From an uncultured Clostridia bacterium (lineage in GTDB: Bacteria > Bacillota > Clostridia > Oscillospirales > Ruminococcaceae): a stretch of 64,000 nucleotides of DNA. The notes under the pieces were generated by a model, which was given only the letters and a program-made list of their open reading frames with translations, ran no database searches and was not told where the DNA came from. This document shows positions 8,808 through 16,706 of the stretch, one piece after another; position 1 is the stretch's first letter; each line of letters begins with the position of its first letter. The stretch is taken from the NCBI GenBank assembly GCA_948473085.1, contig CAOKWH010000004.1, forward strand, positions 1 through 64,000. The letters run 5' to 3'. The position numbers and the translations under genes were made by a program.

Positions 8808-9734
8808 ATGCTGTTATCCATCCCCCAGGATGGGAACAACTTTTGGGGGCAGCTGCACCAGCATTTCTCTGCCGCTGTACAGGGCGCCGGCGTCCTGCTG
8901 GCCGACCTGCTGTGGTCCGGGCTGTGTATTGTACTCATTTTTGCCGCTGCCCGGCTGCTGCTCAACCTGATTTCCCGGGGCACCAGCCGGGTGATGGCCA
9001 GCCAGCGCTACCACAAAAGCGACACCCAGGGCAAGCGCACCGACACCGTGATGACGCTGATCCGCTCCATCCTGCGCTACACCATCTACGGCATTGCCCT
9101 CATCCTCTCGCTGAGCGTCCTGGGCATTGGCGATACGGTGAACAAGCTGATTGTCACTGCCGGTATCGGCTCGGTGGCCATCGGCTTTGGCGCCCAAAGC
9201 CTGGTAAAGGATGTGGTAACCGGGCTTTTCCTGATGTTTGAAAACCAGTTTTCGGTGGGGGACTACATCAAGGTGGATGAACAGGAGGGCTATGTGGAGG
9301 CCACGGCCATGCGGGTGACCTACCTGCGCACCTTTGGCGGGGAGCAAATTATCATCCCCAACGGCAGTATCAACCGGGTTATCAACTACACCCGGGGCAG
9401 CAGTATGGCCATTGCCACCGTCACTGTGCCCTACAGCACCGACTGCGACCAGGTGATTGAGGCCGCTACCACCGCCGCCCAGCGCTATTACGAGCAGAAC
9501 CCCGAAAACTTCCTTGCCCCGCCCGAGTGCCGGAACATCACCGCCTTTGGGGAGTATGGCTACCAGGTTACCATAGCAGCCAAGGTGCGCCCCCTGACCC
9601 ACTGGGGCTGTGAGCGCGGCTTTCGCCGGGAGTTCCTGCACGAATTTGCCGCCCGGGGCATCCCGCTGGCTGTGCGCGGCTTCCCCCCTGCTGTCTATCC
9701 CCCTGAGCCGCCGCCCGAAAAACCGGCGGAATAG
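8808..9734 (+). CDS. small-conductance mechanosensitive ion channel (MscS family)
   Basis: A 308-residue membrane channel that opens on membrane tension to release solutes during hypo-osmotic shock. There are hydrophobic helices at about residues 27-50, 85-110 and 115-135. The pore-lining helix is followed by the family hallmark GFGAQSLVKDVVTGLFLMFE and then VGDYIKVDEQEGYVEATAMR of the beta domain. The C-terminal cytoplasmic cage is short and ends in a Pro/Glu tail. Start ATG has AGGAGG upstream. It appears monocistronic. Confidence 0.92.
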   Translation: MLLSIPQDGNNFWGQLHQHFSAAVQGAGVLLADLLWSGLCIVLIFAAARLLLNLISRGTSRVMASQRYHKSDTQGKRTDTVMTLIRSILRYTIYGIALILSLSVLGIGDTVNKLIVTAGIGSVAIGFGAQSLVKDVVTGLFLMFENQFSVGDYIKVDEQEGYVEATAMRVTYLRTFGGEQIIIPNGSINRVINYTRGSSMAIATVTVPYSTDCDQVIEAATTAAQRYYEQNPENFLAPPECRNITAFGEYGYQVTIAAKVRPLTHWGCERGFRREFLHEFAARGIPLAVRGFPPAVYPPEPPPEKPAE

Positions 9735-9835
9735 TGCAGGCAAAACCGCTTTTTCCTTTTTAGTCACAGGCGACTATATGCCCAAAACGGTTTGCAACCC
9801 TTTGGAAACACCCGGCTGCCCTATCCGGTTACAGT

Positions 9836-9967
9836 ATGAACAGCCTAAAGGATGCCTGCCGCCTGGCCTGTCAGCTTGCCCTGGAGGGGAATAAACCGTA
9901 TTTTTCAGCGCCTTTGGGCCGGGCGACACCCGGCAGGTACAGGCCGCCGCTGGGCTGGTCCTGTTAG
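9836..9967 (+). other. possible 43-codon ORF or gene remnant in an intergenic gap
   Basis: The 9735-10025 gap contains an open frame beginning MNSLKDACRLACQLALEGN that ends at TAG 9967. There is no ribosome site or promoter in front of it. The opening resembles real protein, while the second half is Pro/Gly/Arg-rich like random GC-rich translation, so it may be the tail of a decayed gene. Confidence 0.2.
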
Positions 9968-10025
9968 TTGGATATATTGTATCCCTTTCCCGGCAGAGCC
10001 GGAATGATTGATGGAGGAAAAACAG

Positions 10026-10443
10026 ATGGTTTCTGTTGTTTTAGGTATTGGCATCGGCCTGGGCATCGGCTTTGGCAGCATGTTCCTGCTCACCAAAATG
10101 GGCTTTATGCGCAAGGCCCGTTCGGCCATCCTGCTCCGGCCGGGGGAGGAGCTGCTGGGTTGCCACTATGCCTCCTACAAGCATAAAAAGTTCTATGCGT
10201 CCAAATATGCCATCCCCCGCGGGGTGGTGGATATCACCGACCAGCGGCTGGTGTTCACCCGCACCAGCGGCGGCCAGGTGGACAATGTGGAGTTGGAACA
10301 ATCGGAAATTGCCGGTTTCCGCAACGGCGCCCTCTTTTTTAACCATCCAGGACCGGGAGGGGAACAGCTACCAGCTGGGCAGCTCGTATAAAAAGGACCT
10401 GGTGGCCCTTTTACAGGAGATGGTCGTCCCCTCCCTGGATTAA
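10026..10443 (+). pseudogene. small membrane-anchored protein gene, frameshifted at a T6 run
   Basis: ATG 10026 follows GGAGG with ideal spacing. The first frame codes for a hydrophobic N-terminal helix (VVLGIGIGLGIGFGSMFLL) and a soluble domain reaching ELEQSEIAGFRNGALFF, then degenerates. The neighbouring frame continues sensibly as LTIQDREGNSYQLGSSYKKD and ends LQEMVVPSLD. The switch point is CTTTTTTA at 10333-10340: removing one T restores one ~138-residue protein. This is therefore a decayed gene, a sequencing slip, or a slippery-site or phase-variable gene. I do not recognise the family; the latter half looks like a PH-like beta domain (GVVDITDQRLVFTRTSGGQ). Confidence 0.7.
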
Positions 10444-10446
10444 ATA

Positions 10447-10502
10447 AAAAACAGCAGAAGGCGTTTGACCATTGACGGGCCGCCCCCTGCTGTTTTATTT
10501 TT
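10447..10502. terminator. bidirectional terminator
   Basis: AAAAAACAGCAG pairs with CTGCTGTTTT, with GC-rich inner bases and T-rich DNA following. It lies between the frameshifted gene and the minus-strand small gene. Confidence 0.7.
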
Positions 10503-10549
10503 TCCTGAAAAATCAGAACCCACCGCTTCCCGGCTTTCCGGTTCTGCTC

Positions 10550-10738
10550 CTATCCGTCCTTCTCGTCAAAATTGTCCCAATCGTCCTCCCAAGCCTCCTC
10601 CCAGCCGCGCATGGCCATCCACAGCCAGCAGTCCGGCTCCAGCTGGAACCAAAAGCCCACGCCCTGCCGGCGCTGCTGCTCGGCAGCGGCGCGATAATGC
10701 TCCATCTGCTCCTGTGGAATATCAATCAGTCCAAACAT
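10550..10738 (-). CDS. hypothetical small acidic protein
   Basis: A 62-residue protein rich in Trp (six), Glu and Asp, beginning MFGLIDIPQEQMEHYRAAAE. AAAGGGGG about nine bases before the ATG supports translation. No family recognised. It lies 68 bases downstream of the secreted flavoprotein on the same strand and could be cotranscribed. Confidence 0.55.
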   Translation of the reverse strand: MFGLIDIPQEQMEHYRAAAEQQRRQGVGFWFQLEPDCWLWMAMRGWEEAWEDDWDNFDEKDG

Positions 10739-10806
10739 CGGCTCTGCCCCCTTTGTCTATGCTATGCAAAACCATGCCGGCCTGTGCCAATGCCCCAGAA
10801 TAGGCG

Positions 10807-12396
10807 CTATGCTTCTTCCGCCTGGCTGGAAACCGCCTCCCGTTCCGGCCGGCGCTCGATTTGGCGGGCCATTGCGGCGGCGGCCGCCTGCCGGGGCAGC
10901 TCCACGCTGCGTTCATACTCCCCCCGGAAATCGTTCCCCAGGTCATCGGTGAGGGCGGTGACACTGCCGGCGGCATACAGCCCGGGGATAACAGCGCCGT
11001 CGGTGCCCAGCACCCGGCCGCTCTCATCGGTCATCAATCCCCCCAATGTCCGGGAGAGCACCGGATAGCGCACAGCGGCATAATAGGGGGCCGTATCCAG
11101 CTGATCCTCCTCAGGGCGGCCCTGGTTATACTGCTGGATGGCCCGCTGCAGCTGCTGCTCCGGTATCCGAAGCTGCCGGGCCAGTTCCTCCACACTCTCG
11201 GCGGAATAGAGGGTGCTGGCCTCCAAACGCTGGGCAATCTCCTCGGCCGGGCAGCCGGCGGCATCCTGGGCGTCGGCCAGGGCATAGTAGGTTCCCCCTG
11301 GCAGGGCCAGCAGCTGGCGGATAAACAGGTTTTCATTCTCCCCGGGCTGGAGCAGCTCCCCCTGGGGGGAAATCAGCAGCAGATCCTCCCGGCCGCTTAC
11401 CCCGTCGGCATCCGGGGCGTGGGGCAGCATTTCTATCTGCTTCATCCCCACCACGGCCGCCCCCACCGTCTTGGCGGCGGCAATGCCGTCCCCGGCGCTC
11501 TGCTCGGTGTACAGGGTGGCAAAACTATCCTCCAGCATCCGCCGGGTAAAGGTGCCATCCGCCAGGTTTTCCAGTACCATCTCCTGGCTGCCGCCATAGC
11601 TGCCGGTGGCGAGAATTACCCCGTGCTGGGTGTTGATAATATAGTCGGTGTTCTCCCCCCGGGCCAGGGCACCCAGCACCTGGCCATCCTCCACAATCAG
11701 TTCGGTCATCTCCACCCCGGTTAAAATTTCTGCCCCCAGCTCATCCAGCCGGCGGCGGCGGGCGGCTATATAGGCGTATCCGCTCAGCTCCCTTGGCTGG
11801 GGCGGCGTTTCCTCCTCTGCCTCCCCCTCCGGCGGCCGGTAGGCCTCCAGGATGGGGATGGACAGCGTTTCGCCTCCAATCATCCCCTGTTTTTCCAGCA
11901 GAATCACCGTTTCTGCCCCATTGTCAAAGGCGGCTTCGGCAGCCGTCAGCCCGGCGCCTCCCGCCCCCACCACCAGTATATCGGCATACAGCTCCATCTC
12001 ATTGCGGCTCTCCGGCGGTTTTTCCTCCCGCTTAAACTCCACGCCGGCCTTTTTCAGGGCGTCGGCGGCAGCCTCCATCACCCCTTCCGAGGTCAGGGTA
12101 GCCCCGGCCACGCTTTCCACATAGGGGGCGCCTTCCTCAATAATGCGGGCCGGCACCTGCTCAAAGGCCATCTCCCCCACGCCCCGGCTCTCGTTGTGGG
12201 AGAGAATGCTCAGGGACAGGATGTTCTCCCCGTCCACCTCCAGTTCCACTGTAATTTCCCCGCCATAGCCCTGGCCCACCCCCTGGTACACACCGGGGGT
12301 AAAACGGCCCTCCGGCTGGGAGGGCTGCTGCCCTGGCATATCGCACCCTGCAAAGAGCAGCACACAAAGCAAACCTGCTGCAACCTGTTTGAACAT
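10807..12396 (-). CDS. secreted flavoprotein reductase with FMN-binding domain (fumarate/urocanate reductase-like)
   Basis: A 529-residue lipoprotein. The signal peptide ends at lipobox LFAGC. Residues ~30-120 form an FMN-binding domain with SVAGATLTSEGV, matching the Ser/Thr flavinylation motif used by ApbE. From ~135 an FAD-binding domain begins at ADILVVGAGGAGLTAAEAA (dinucleotide fold), and GAVIPGLYAAGSVT near the C terminus is the second FAD contact of the fumarate-reductase flavoprotein family. Known relatives are extracellular reductases fed electrons by flavin-based extracellular electron transfer. Substrate is not deducible. No ApbE gene is visible nearby. Confidence 0.85.
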   Translation of the reverse strand: MFKQVAAGLLCVLLFAGCDMPGQQPSQPEGRFTPGVYQGVGQGYGGEITVELEVDGENILSLSILSHNESRGVGEMAFEQVPARIIEEGAPYVESVAGATLTSEGVMEAAADALKKAGVEFKREEKPPESRNEMELYADILVVGAGGAGLTAAEAAFDNGAETVILLEKQGMIGGETLSIPILEAYRPPEGEAEEETPPQPRELSGYAYIAARRRRLDELGAEILTGVEMTELIVEDGQVLGALARGENTDYIINTQHGVILATGSYGGSQEMVLENLADGTFTRRMLEDSFATLYTEQSAGDGIAAAKTVGAAVVGMKQIEMLPHAPDADGVSGREDLLLISPQGELLQPGENENLFIRQLLALPGGTYYALADAQDAAGCPAEEIAQRLEASTLYSAESVEELARQLRIPEQQLQRAIQQYNQGRPEEDQLDTAPYYAAVRYPVLSRTLGGLMTDESGRVLGTDGAVIPGLYAAGSVTALTDDLGNDFRGEYERSVELPRQAAAAAMARQIERRPEREAVSSQAEEA

Positions 12397-12501
12397 CCTG
12401 TATCTTCCTTTCCTGTCCGGTTTGATAGCCCTTTTTGTTTAAAAGGAGTATACCCCCAGAACCAGGAAAAATCTGCCAAACCCTGGCGAAGGCCTGTCCA
12501 C

Positions 12502-12536
12502 AAAAAAGCCTGGGAGAAACTCCCAGGCTTTTTTCA
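12502..12536. terminator. bidirectional intrinsic terminator
   Basis: AAAAAGCCTGGGAG and CTCCCAGGCTTTTTT form a perfect stem with an AAA-type loop. It lies downstream of the minus-strand membrane gene ending at 12649. The remaining intergenic DNA from 12397 to 12648 shows no gene. Confidence 0.85.
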
Positions 12537-12648
12537 GTTTAAACCGTTTTCTTCAAAATAGAAGGCCGGCCGCTATGGCATAGAAATAATAATCACTTAT
12601 CATTTACTCCAACCTTGTACAAAAAACATCTATTTTAATCCATCCGGC

Positions 12649-13038
12649 CTAAAACATCCGGTTGACAAAGGCGGCTACAATGGGAATATCACTGTCCAGG
12701 CCCTTGTGCATCCGGTCGGCGGCCCGCAGGCCAAACAGAATCATGAACAGCTGCAAGGCGGCATCCACCAGCAGCAAAAAGCTGGAATGCAGCAGCCAGC
12801 CAAAGAAGGGGACCAGCACCAGCACACTGGAAAGATAACCTAAAACTGTGTGGATTGCCATACAGCCCAGGCACATGAGCAGCGCCTGCATCAGCTGGCG
12901 GTTGAGCCACTCATCCTTTTCCATCAGAAACACAAACAATATCAGGCCCCCCAGGGGTACCACATGCCGGCAGACAGCCAGCAGCAGGGCCACCACCCCA
13001 TAAAACCAGATATCGAACCCAAACACGCCTTTGCGCAT
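12649..13038 (-). CDS. hypothetical small integral membrane protein
   Basis: A 129-residue protein with three to four hydrophobic segments (IWFYGVVALLLAVCRHVVPL, LLMCLGCMAIHTVLGYLSSV, LVPFFGWLLHSSFLLLVDAA). The ATG at 13038 has GGGAGGAAAA upstream, so the longer frame to 13101 is not used. It resembles DUF4870/TM2-like small membrane proteins only in size and topology; I do not assign a family. It lies downstream of rpsT on the same strand, separated by a terminator. Confidence 0.7.
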   Translation of the reverse strand: MRKGVFGFDIWFYGVVALLLAVCRHVVPLGGLILFVFLMEKDEWLNRQLMQALLMCLGCMAIHTVLGYLSSVLVLVPFFGWLLHSSFLLLVDAALQLFMILFGLRAADRMHKGLDSDIPIVAAFVNRMF

Positions 13039-13071
13039 CGCGTTTTCCTCCCTTCGCCCAAAAATGGGCAA

Positions 13072-13115
13072 ACAAAAAAGCAGCCCATACCTTGCCGGCA
13101 TTGCGAGCTGCTTTA
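13072..13115 (-). terminator. terminator of rpsT
   Basis: On the minus strand AAAGCAGC and GCTGCTTTTTT pair, enclosing an inner TTGCCGGCAA palindrome. It is 40 bases past the rpsT stop. Confidence 0.7.
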
Positions 13116-13155
13116 TTTTTTCCTGTAACGAATCACAGACTGCTGGGCCGCCCTA

Positions 13156-13416
13156 TTAGCCGGCAGCGTTCAGCTTATGGGCCAAACCGGCCTTCTTTCT
13201 GGAAGCGTTGTTCTTGTGCAGAAGACCCTTGGCGCAGGCCTGGTCGATCTTCTTCACAGCGGCCTTTACAGCCTCTGCTCTGTTCTCGTCGCCGTTCAGG
13301 ATTGCCAGATCAGCCTTCTTAATAGCTGTCTTCAGCTCGGACTTAATTGCCTTATTCTGAGCAGTTTTAGCTGCAATAACTTTAACTCTCTTCTTGGCGG
13401 ACTTTACATTTGCCAT
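13156..13416 (-). CDS. rpsT: 30S ribosomal protein S20
   Basis: An 86-residue, Lys/Ala-rich protein beginning MANVKSAKKRVKVIAAKTAQ, with the canonical S20 length and ending SRKKAGLAHKLNAA. It binds 16S rRNA early in small-subunit assembly. GGGGGGTG precedes the ATG. The rpsT gene divergent from gpr is a classical Firmicutes arrangement. Confidence 0.98.
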   Translation of the reverse strand: MANVKSAKKRVKVIAAKTAQNKAIKSELKTAIKKADLAILNGDENRAEAVKAAVKKIDQACAKGLLHKNNASRKKAGLAHKLNAAG

Positions 13417-13561
13417 TGTTACACCCCCCTACTATCTTCATACAGTACAAGTTAGTTTATCATCTTTTTTGCTCAAATGCAACTGTTTAAGTTAAAAAAT
13501 TTCTCCAAAACTAAAAGGAACAGCCGATTTTTCACATTTTTTCACCAAAGGAGGAATTTTT

Positions 13562-14407
13562 ATGGCCATCCGTACCGACCTGGCGGTGGAGCTTGCCGCC
13601 GAAAAGGAGGATCTGCAAAACCGGGGCATCCGCCTGGAGGAGCACACCCGTGAGGGCATGACCATCACTACTGTGGAGGTTCTCACCCCCGGCGCCGCCC
13701 GGGAACTGGGCAAACCGGAGGGGAAATACATCACCATCCAGGCGCGCCCCTTTTCCGAGGCAGGGGTGCACAGTGATGAACAGGTGCAGCTGATTGCCGA
13801 CTGCATTGCCCCGTTGCTTCCCCCGGAGGGCACCCTGCTAATCGTGGGCCTTGGCAACGAGCACATCACCCCCGACGCCCTGGGCCCCCGGTGCATTGAT
13901 TTAATCCTGGCCACCCGGCATGTGGCCGGCGGGGAGGCCTTTGCCGGCTTCCGGCCGGTGGCGGCCATCGCCCCGGGCGTGCTGGGCCAAACCGGCATCG
14001 AAAGCAGCGATGTCATTGCCAGCCTGGTGGAGCGCATTGCCCCGGCGGGGGTGCTTGTCATCGACGCCCTGGCCGCCCGCAGCCTTTCCCGGCTGGGCAA
14101 CACCCTGCAAATTTCCAGCTCCGGCATCTCCCCTGGGGCCGGGGTAGGCAACGACCGGGCCGAGCTCTCCCAGGCCACCCTGGGGGTGCCGGTAATCTCC
14201 ATGGGCATCCCCACTGTGGTGGACTGCTCCACCCTGGTGGAGGACCTGGGGATAGCCGACGGCGGGCAGGTGCATTCGGACATGGTTGTCACCCCCCGGG
14301 ATGTGGATTTGATGGTGCAGTATGGCGCCAAGCTCCTGGCCCTGGCCATCAACCGGGCCGCCCAGCCGGAACTGACCCTGGAGGAGATCACCTACCTGCT
14401 GGCATAA
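13562..14407 (+). CDS. gpr: germination protease GPR
   Basis: A 281-residue spore protease (family A25) that degrades small acid-soluble proteins at germination. The start RTDLAVELAAE is the propeptide and self-cleavage region typical of GPR. The body shows the conserved VGLGNEHITPDALGP and GTGGAVGNDRAEL-type segment (here SPGAGVGNDRAELS). Length is slightly short of Bacillus GPR but normal for Clostridia. An AAAGGAGG site precedes the ATG. Forespore sigma-G control is expected, but I could not find a convincing sigma-G promoter by eye. Confidence 0.96.
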   Translation: MAIRTDLAVELAAEKEDLQNRGIRLEEHTREGMTITTVEVLTPGAARELGKPEGKYITIQARPFSEAGVHSDEQVQLIADCIAPLLPPEGTLLIVGLGNEHITPDALGPRCIDLILATRHVAGGEAFAGFRPVAAIAPGVLGQTGIESSDVIASLVERIAPAGVLVIDALAARSLSRLGNTLQISSSGISPGAGVGNDRAELSQATLGVPVISMGIPTVVDCSTLVEDLGIADGGQVHSDMVVTPRDVDLMVQYGAKLLALAINRAAQPELTLEEITYLLA

Positions 14408-14410
14408 CCT

Positions 14411-14462
14411 ACCATCAGCCAGGATCAGCCCCGTCAGGCTGAATCCCTGGCTGATTTCTATT
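14411..14462. terminator. bidirectional terminator between gpr and the restriction gene
   Basis: ATCAGCCAGG and CCTGGCTGAT form the outer stem, with inner ATCAGCC/GGCTGA pairing. It is followed by TTTCTATTATT on the plus strand and overlaps the stop of the minus-strand endonuclease gene. Confidence 0.75.
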
Positions 14463-15735
14463 ATTGCTTTTCTGCTAAATCCAAAATCCAGTTTGTCCAG
14501 CTTATTACAGTCGACGCACGCCTGAAAAAAGTGCTGTCCGCTGCCACATGGTAAAGCCCGGCACTTTTCATCAACTGCGCCACTGTGCGCCGGTCCGGCA
14601 TGGCCTTGCATGCCAAGTATAGCTTTAAGGTTTCCCGAAACACCTTGTGCCGCAAAATCTGTGCAGCAATGGCCAGCAGGCGCTCTTTATACGCCAGCCC
14701 CATAATATGCTTCCCTTTGGCAGAAAGCCGAAATAAAATGGTATTATCTTCCCCATAATCCTTTTCAATAAGGCCCAAATACCGCCCAGCATCCGCATAG
14801 TAATTCGTCTGCCGTTTATCAAAGGCGTATTTGGCTGTAATATCCTGGTTTGCCATCGGCTTTTCATATAAAAGCTCCATCAAATTGATAATGCGCGGCA
14901 TGCTGTCTGCCTGAGGGAATGAGATTTCCGGCTCCGGTACTTCACCCGCAATTTTTAGACAATTTTCAATGTCCGTCAAGCTAATTTTTGTTTCGATACA
15001 GTAATTTTTCTGTTTCACTAACCGCAGCGAATTATAGCTGTTTATCTCATCAAATTGATATTGGTATAGATTAAAAATACCGTTTGAAAAGACAAGAAAA
15101 ACTGTTTTAACCGGTTTATCTATGCGCTGGCTCCAAGCTCGGAACGGATAATAAAGCTGGCGAATAAGAAAATCGTCAGCCAAATCCCGTTTGGCCTCAA
15201 AGAGCGAAAGGGCATGGGCCCCCTCATAAGCAGCATCAATTTCAATTTGCGAATGATCTACTGTTACAAACCTTTTGCCAGGTTTGGTTTCAATATTAAA
15301 ACCAAACCTACCCGAACCCATCCGGCCACTGACAGTTGGCACAATTCCCTCATCTTCCAGAAAATCGCTTAAAACCCCACATGCGCCTGCGCAATTTAAA
15401 GCAATTGCTTCGCTGACAAGGAATTGCGGTGAAAAGCTTTGGATATGGGATGGAATTGAAATCCGTTGCACCTTTGTATCAAGCGCTTCAAACTGGTGAT
15501 ATGCAGAGAAGGACGAAATCATATAGCTGCCCCGGGTAATGGGCAGAATGGCTAAATCGTTCTCTGCAAAAATAGCAGGCAGGTTGACTTTATGATCAAA
15601 CTTTGTCATCAGGCGCGGTTCCCGCAGTTCTTTAATCTGATTCGCAGAAATAATAAATTCGCCTTGATTCTTGACAGCTTCAAGAATACGGTATTTTTCA
15701 AATAATTTTTCCCATGCCGAATCATTTAACCCCAT
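14461..15735 (-). CDS. type II restriction endonuclease
   Basis: A 424-residue protein whose gene starts inside the methylase gene (14-base overlap), the usual layout of a restriction-modification pair. The N-terminal region beginning MGLNDSAWEKLFEKY, with REPRLMTKFDHKVNLP, resembles proteins annotated as type II restriction endonucleases next to Dam-type methylases. A PD-(D/E)XK-like centre may lie at EIDAAYEG followed by ALSLFEAKRD (Glu-x-Lys) near residues 175-195. The C terminus looks like a winged helix. Its codons are AT-richer than the flanking genes, which suggests recent acquisition. The recognition site is unknown; GATC-related is a guess from the partner. Confidence 0.75.
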   Translation of the reverse strand: MGLNDSAWEKLFEKYRILEAVKNQGEFIISANQIKELREPRLMTKFDHKVNLPAIFAENDLAILPITRGSYMISSFSAYHQFEALDTKVQRISIPSHIQSFSPQFLVSEAIALNCAGACGVLSDFLEDEGIVPTVSGRMGSGRFGFNIETKPGKRFVTVDHSQIEIDAAYEGAHALSLFEAKRDLADDFLIRQLYYPFRAWSQRIDKPVKTVFLVFSNGIFNLYQYQFDEINSYNSLRLVKQKNYCIETKISLTDIENCLKIAGEVPEPEISFPQADSMPRIINLMELLYEKPMANQDITAKYAFDKRQTNYYADAGRYLGLIEKDYGEDNTILFRLSAKGKHIMGLAYKERLLAIAAQILRHKVFRETLKLYLACKAMPDRRTVAQLMKSAGLYHVAADSTFFRRASTVISWTNWILDLAEKQ

Positions 15736-16564
15736 AATTGGTAATAAGCACCTCCTCAATCGCCCCCCGTTTGCTCGCTACCGCATTGATGGAACGCTTG
15801 GCAGTTACAGTGTTAATACAATAATCCCGGTATAATTCCTTAATGAACGGGGTTGCGGAGTTAGAGAGCATAAACTGTATCCCGCGCTCTGTTAGCTCAT
15901 CACAGCATTGTTTTAAACGGATCTGCTCACTGCGATTAAATCCGCCCTTACTATACCCGGTAAAGTTTGCCGTATCCGACATGGGATCGTAAGGTGGATC
16001 GAGATAGACAAACCCGCCCTCTTGCACACGCTTTAAAGTTTCTGCAAAATCCTCTGTGTAAAAAACTATCTTATTGTCATTAAAGTACTGGCTCACTGCC
16101 CGCAGCACCAATTCGTTTACAATATTAGGATTTTTATAGCGCCCAAACGGGGTATTAAATTCTCCAGCGGAATTGACGCGAAACAGTCCATTAAAACAGG
16201 TCTTGTTCAGATATATCAACCGGGAGGCTTTCTCTACCTTCGTCATTGCACCGTATTGCTCCCTATCCCTATCCAAATCCCGGAGGGCATAAAAGTACTC
16301 CGCTGTATTCTCATGTTTCCCAAGCAGCTGGATCAGCGCTTCAACATCATCCCGGACTACTTCATAAACAGTCATCAAATCTTGGTTCAAATCATTCACA
16401 ATGGCTTCTTTCGGCTGAAGGGAAAACAAAACAGCCCCACCGCCCAGAAACGGTTCACAGTAAACACTCATCTCCCGAGGAATCAGCGGCATAATCTCAC
16501 CCAAAAGCTGACGCTTTCCTCCAACCCATTTAACAACAGGATTTACTAAGTCGTTTTTTATCAT
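15722..16564 (-). CDS. DNA adenine methyltransferase, Dam/DpnM type (modification partner)
   Basis: A 280-residue alpha-class N6-adenine methylase. The N-terminal VVKWVGGKRQLL, motif I CEPFLGGGAVLFSL and catalytic motif IV VYLDPPYDP are in the Dam order, with MLSN near the C-terminal third. It uses S-adenosylmethionine to protect the site cut by the overlapping endonuclease. ATG 16564 is preceded by GGGGGCGCC; a start 12 bases earlier is possible. Lower GC than the host, like its partner. Inserted between gpr and spoIIP. Confidence 0.92.
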   Translation of the reverse strand: MIKNDLVNPVVKWVGGKRQLLGEIMPLIPREMSVYCEPFLGGGAVLFSLQPKEAIVNDLNQDLMTVYEVVRDDVEALIQLLGKHENTAEYFYALRDLDRDREQYGAMTKVEKASRLIYLNKTCFNGLFRVNSAGEFNTPFGRYKNPNIVNELVLRAVSQYFNDNKIVFYTEDFAETLKRVQEGGFVYLDPPYDPMSDTANFTGYSKGGFNRSEQIRLKQCCDELTERGIQFMLSNSATPFIKELYRDYCINTVTAKRSINAVASKRGAIEEVLITNYGVK

Positions 16565-16706
16565 AGGCGCCCCCATTTCTATACCATAATTATATCAGAA
16601 CTTTTCAGCCGGCATCTAAACTTAACCCCTTTTGGAGCATAACCCCGCCCCCTCCCGCATAACCATGATAAGGCAACCAGTAGAAGCAAGGGAGGGCTTG
16701 GGGAAT

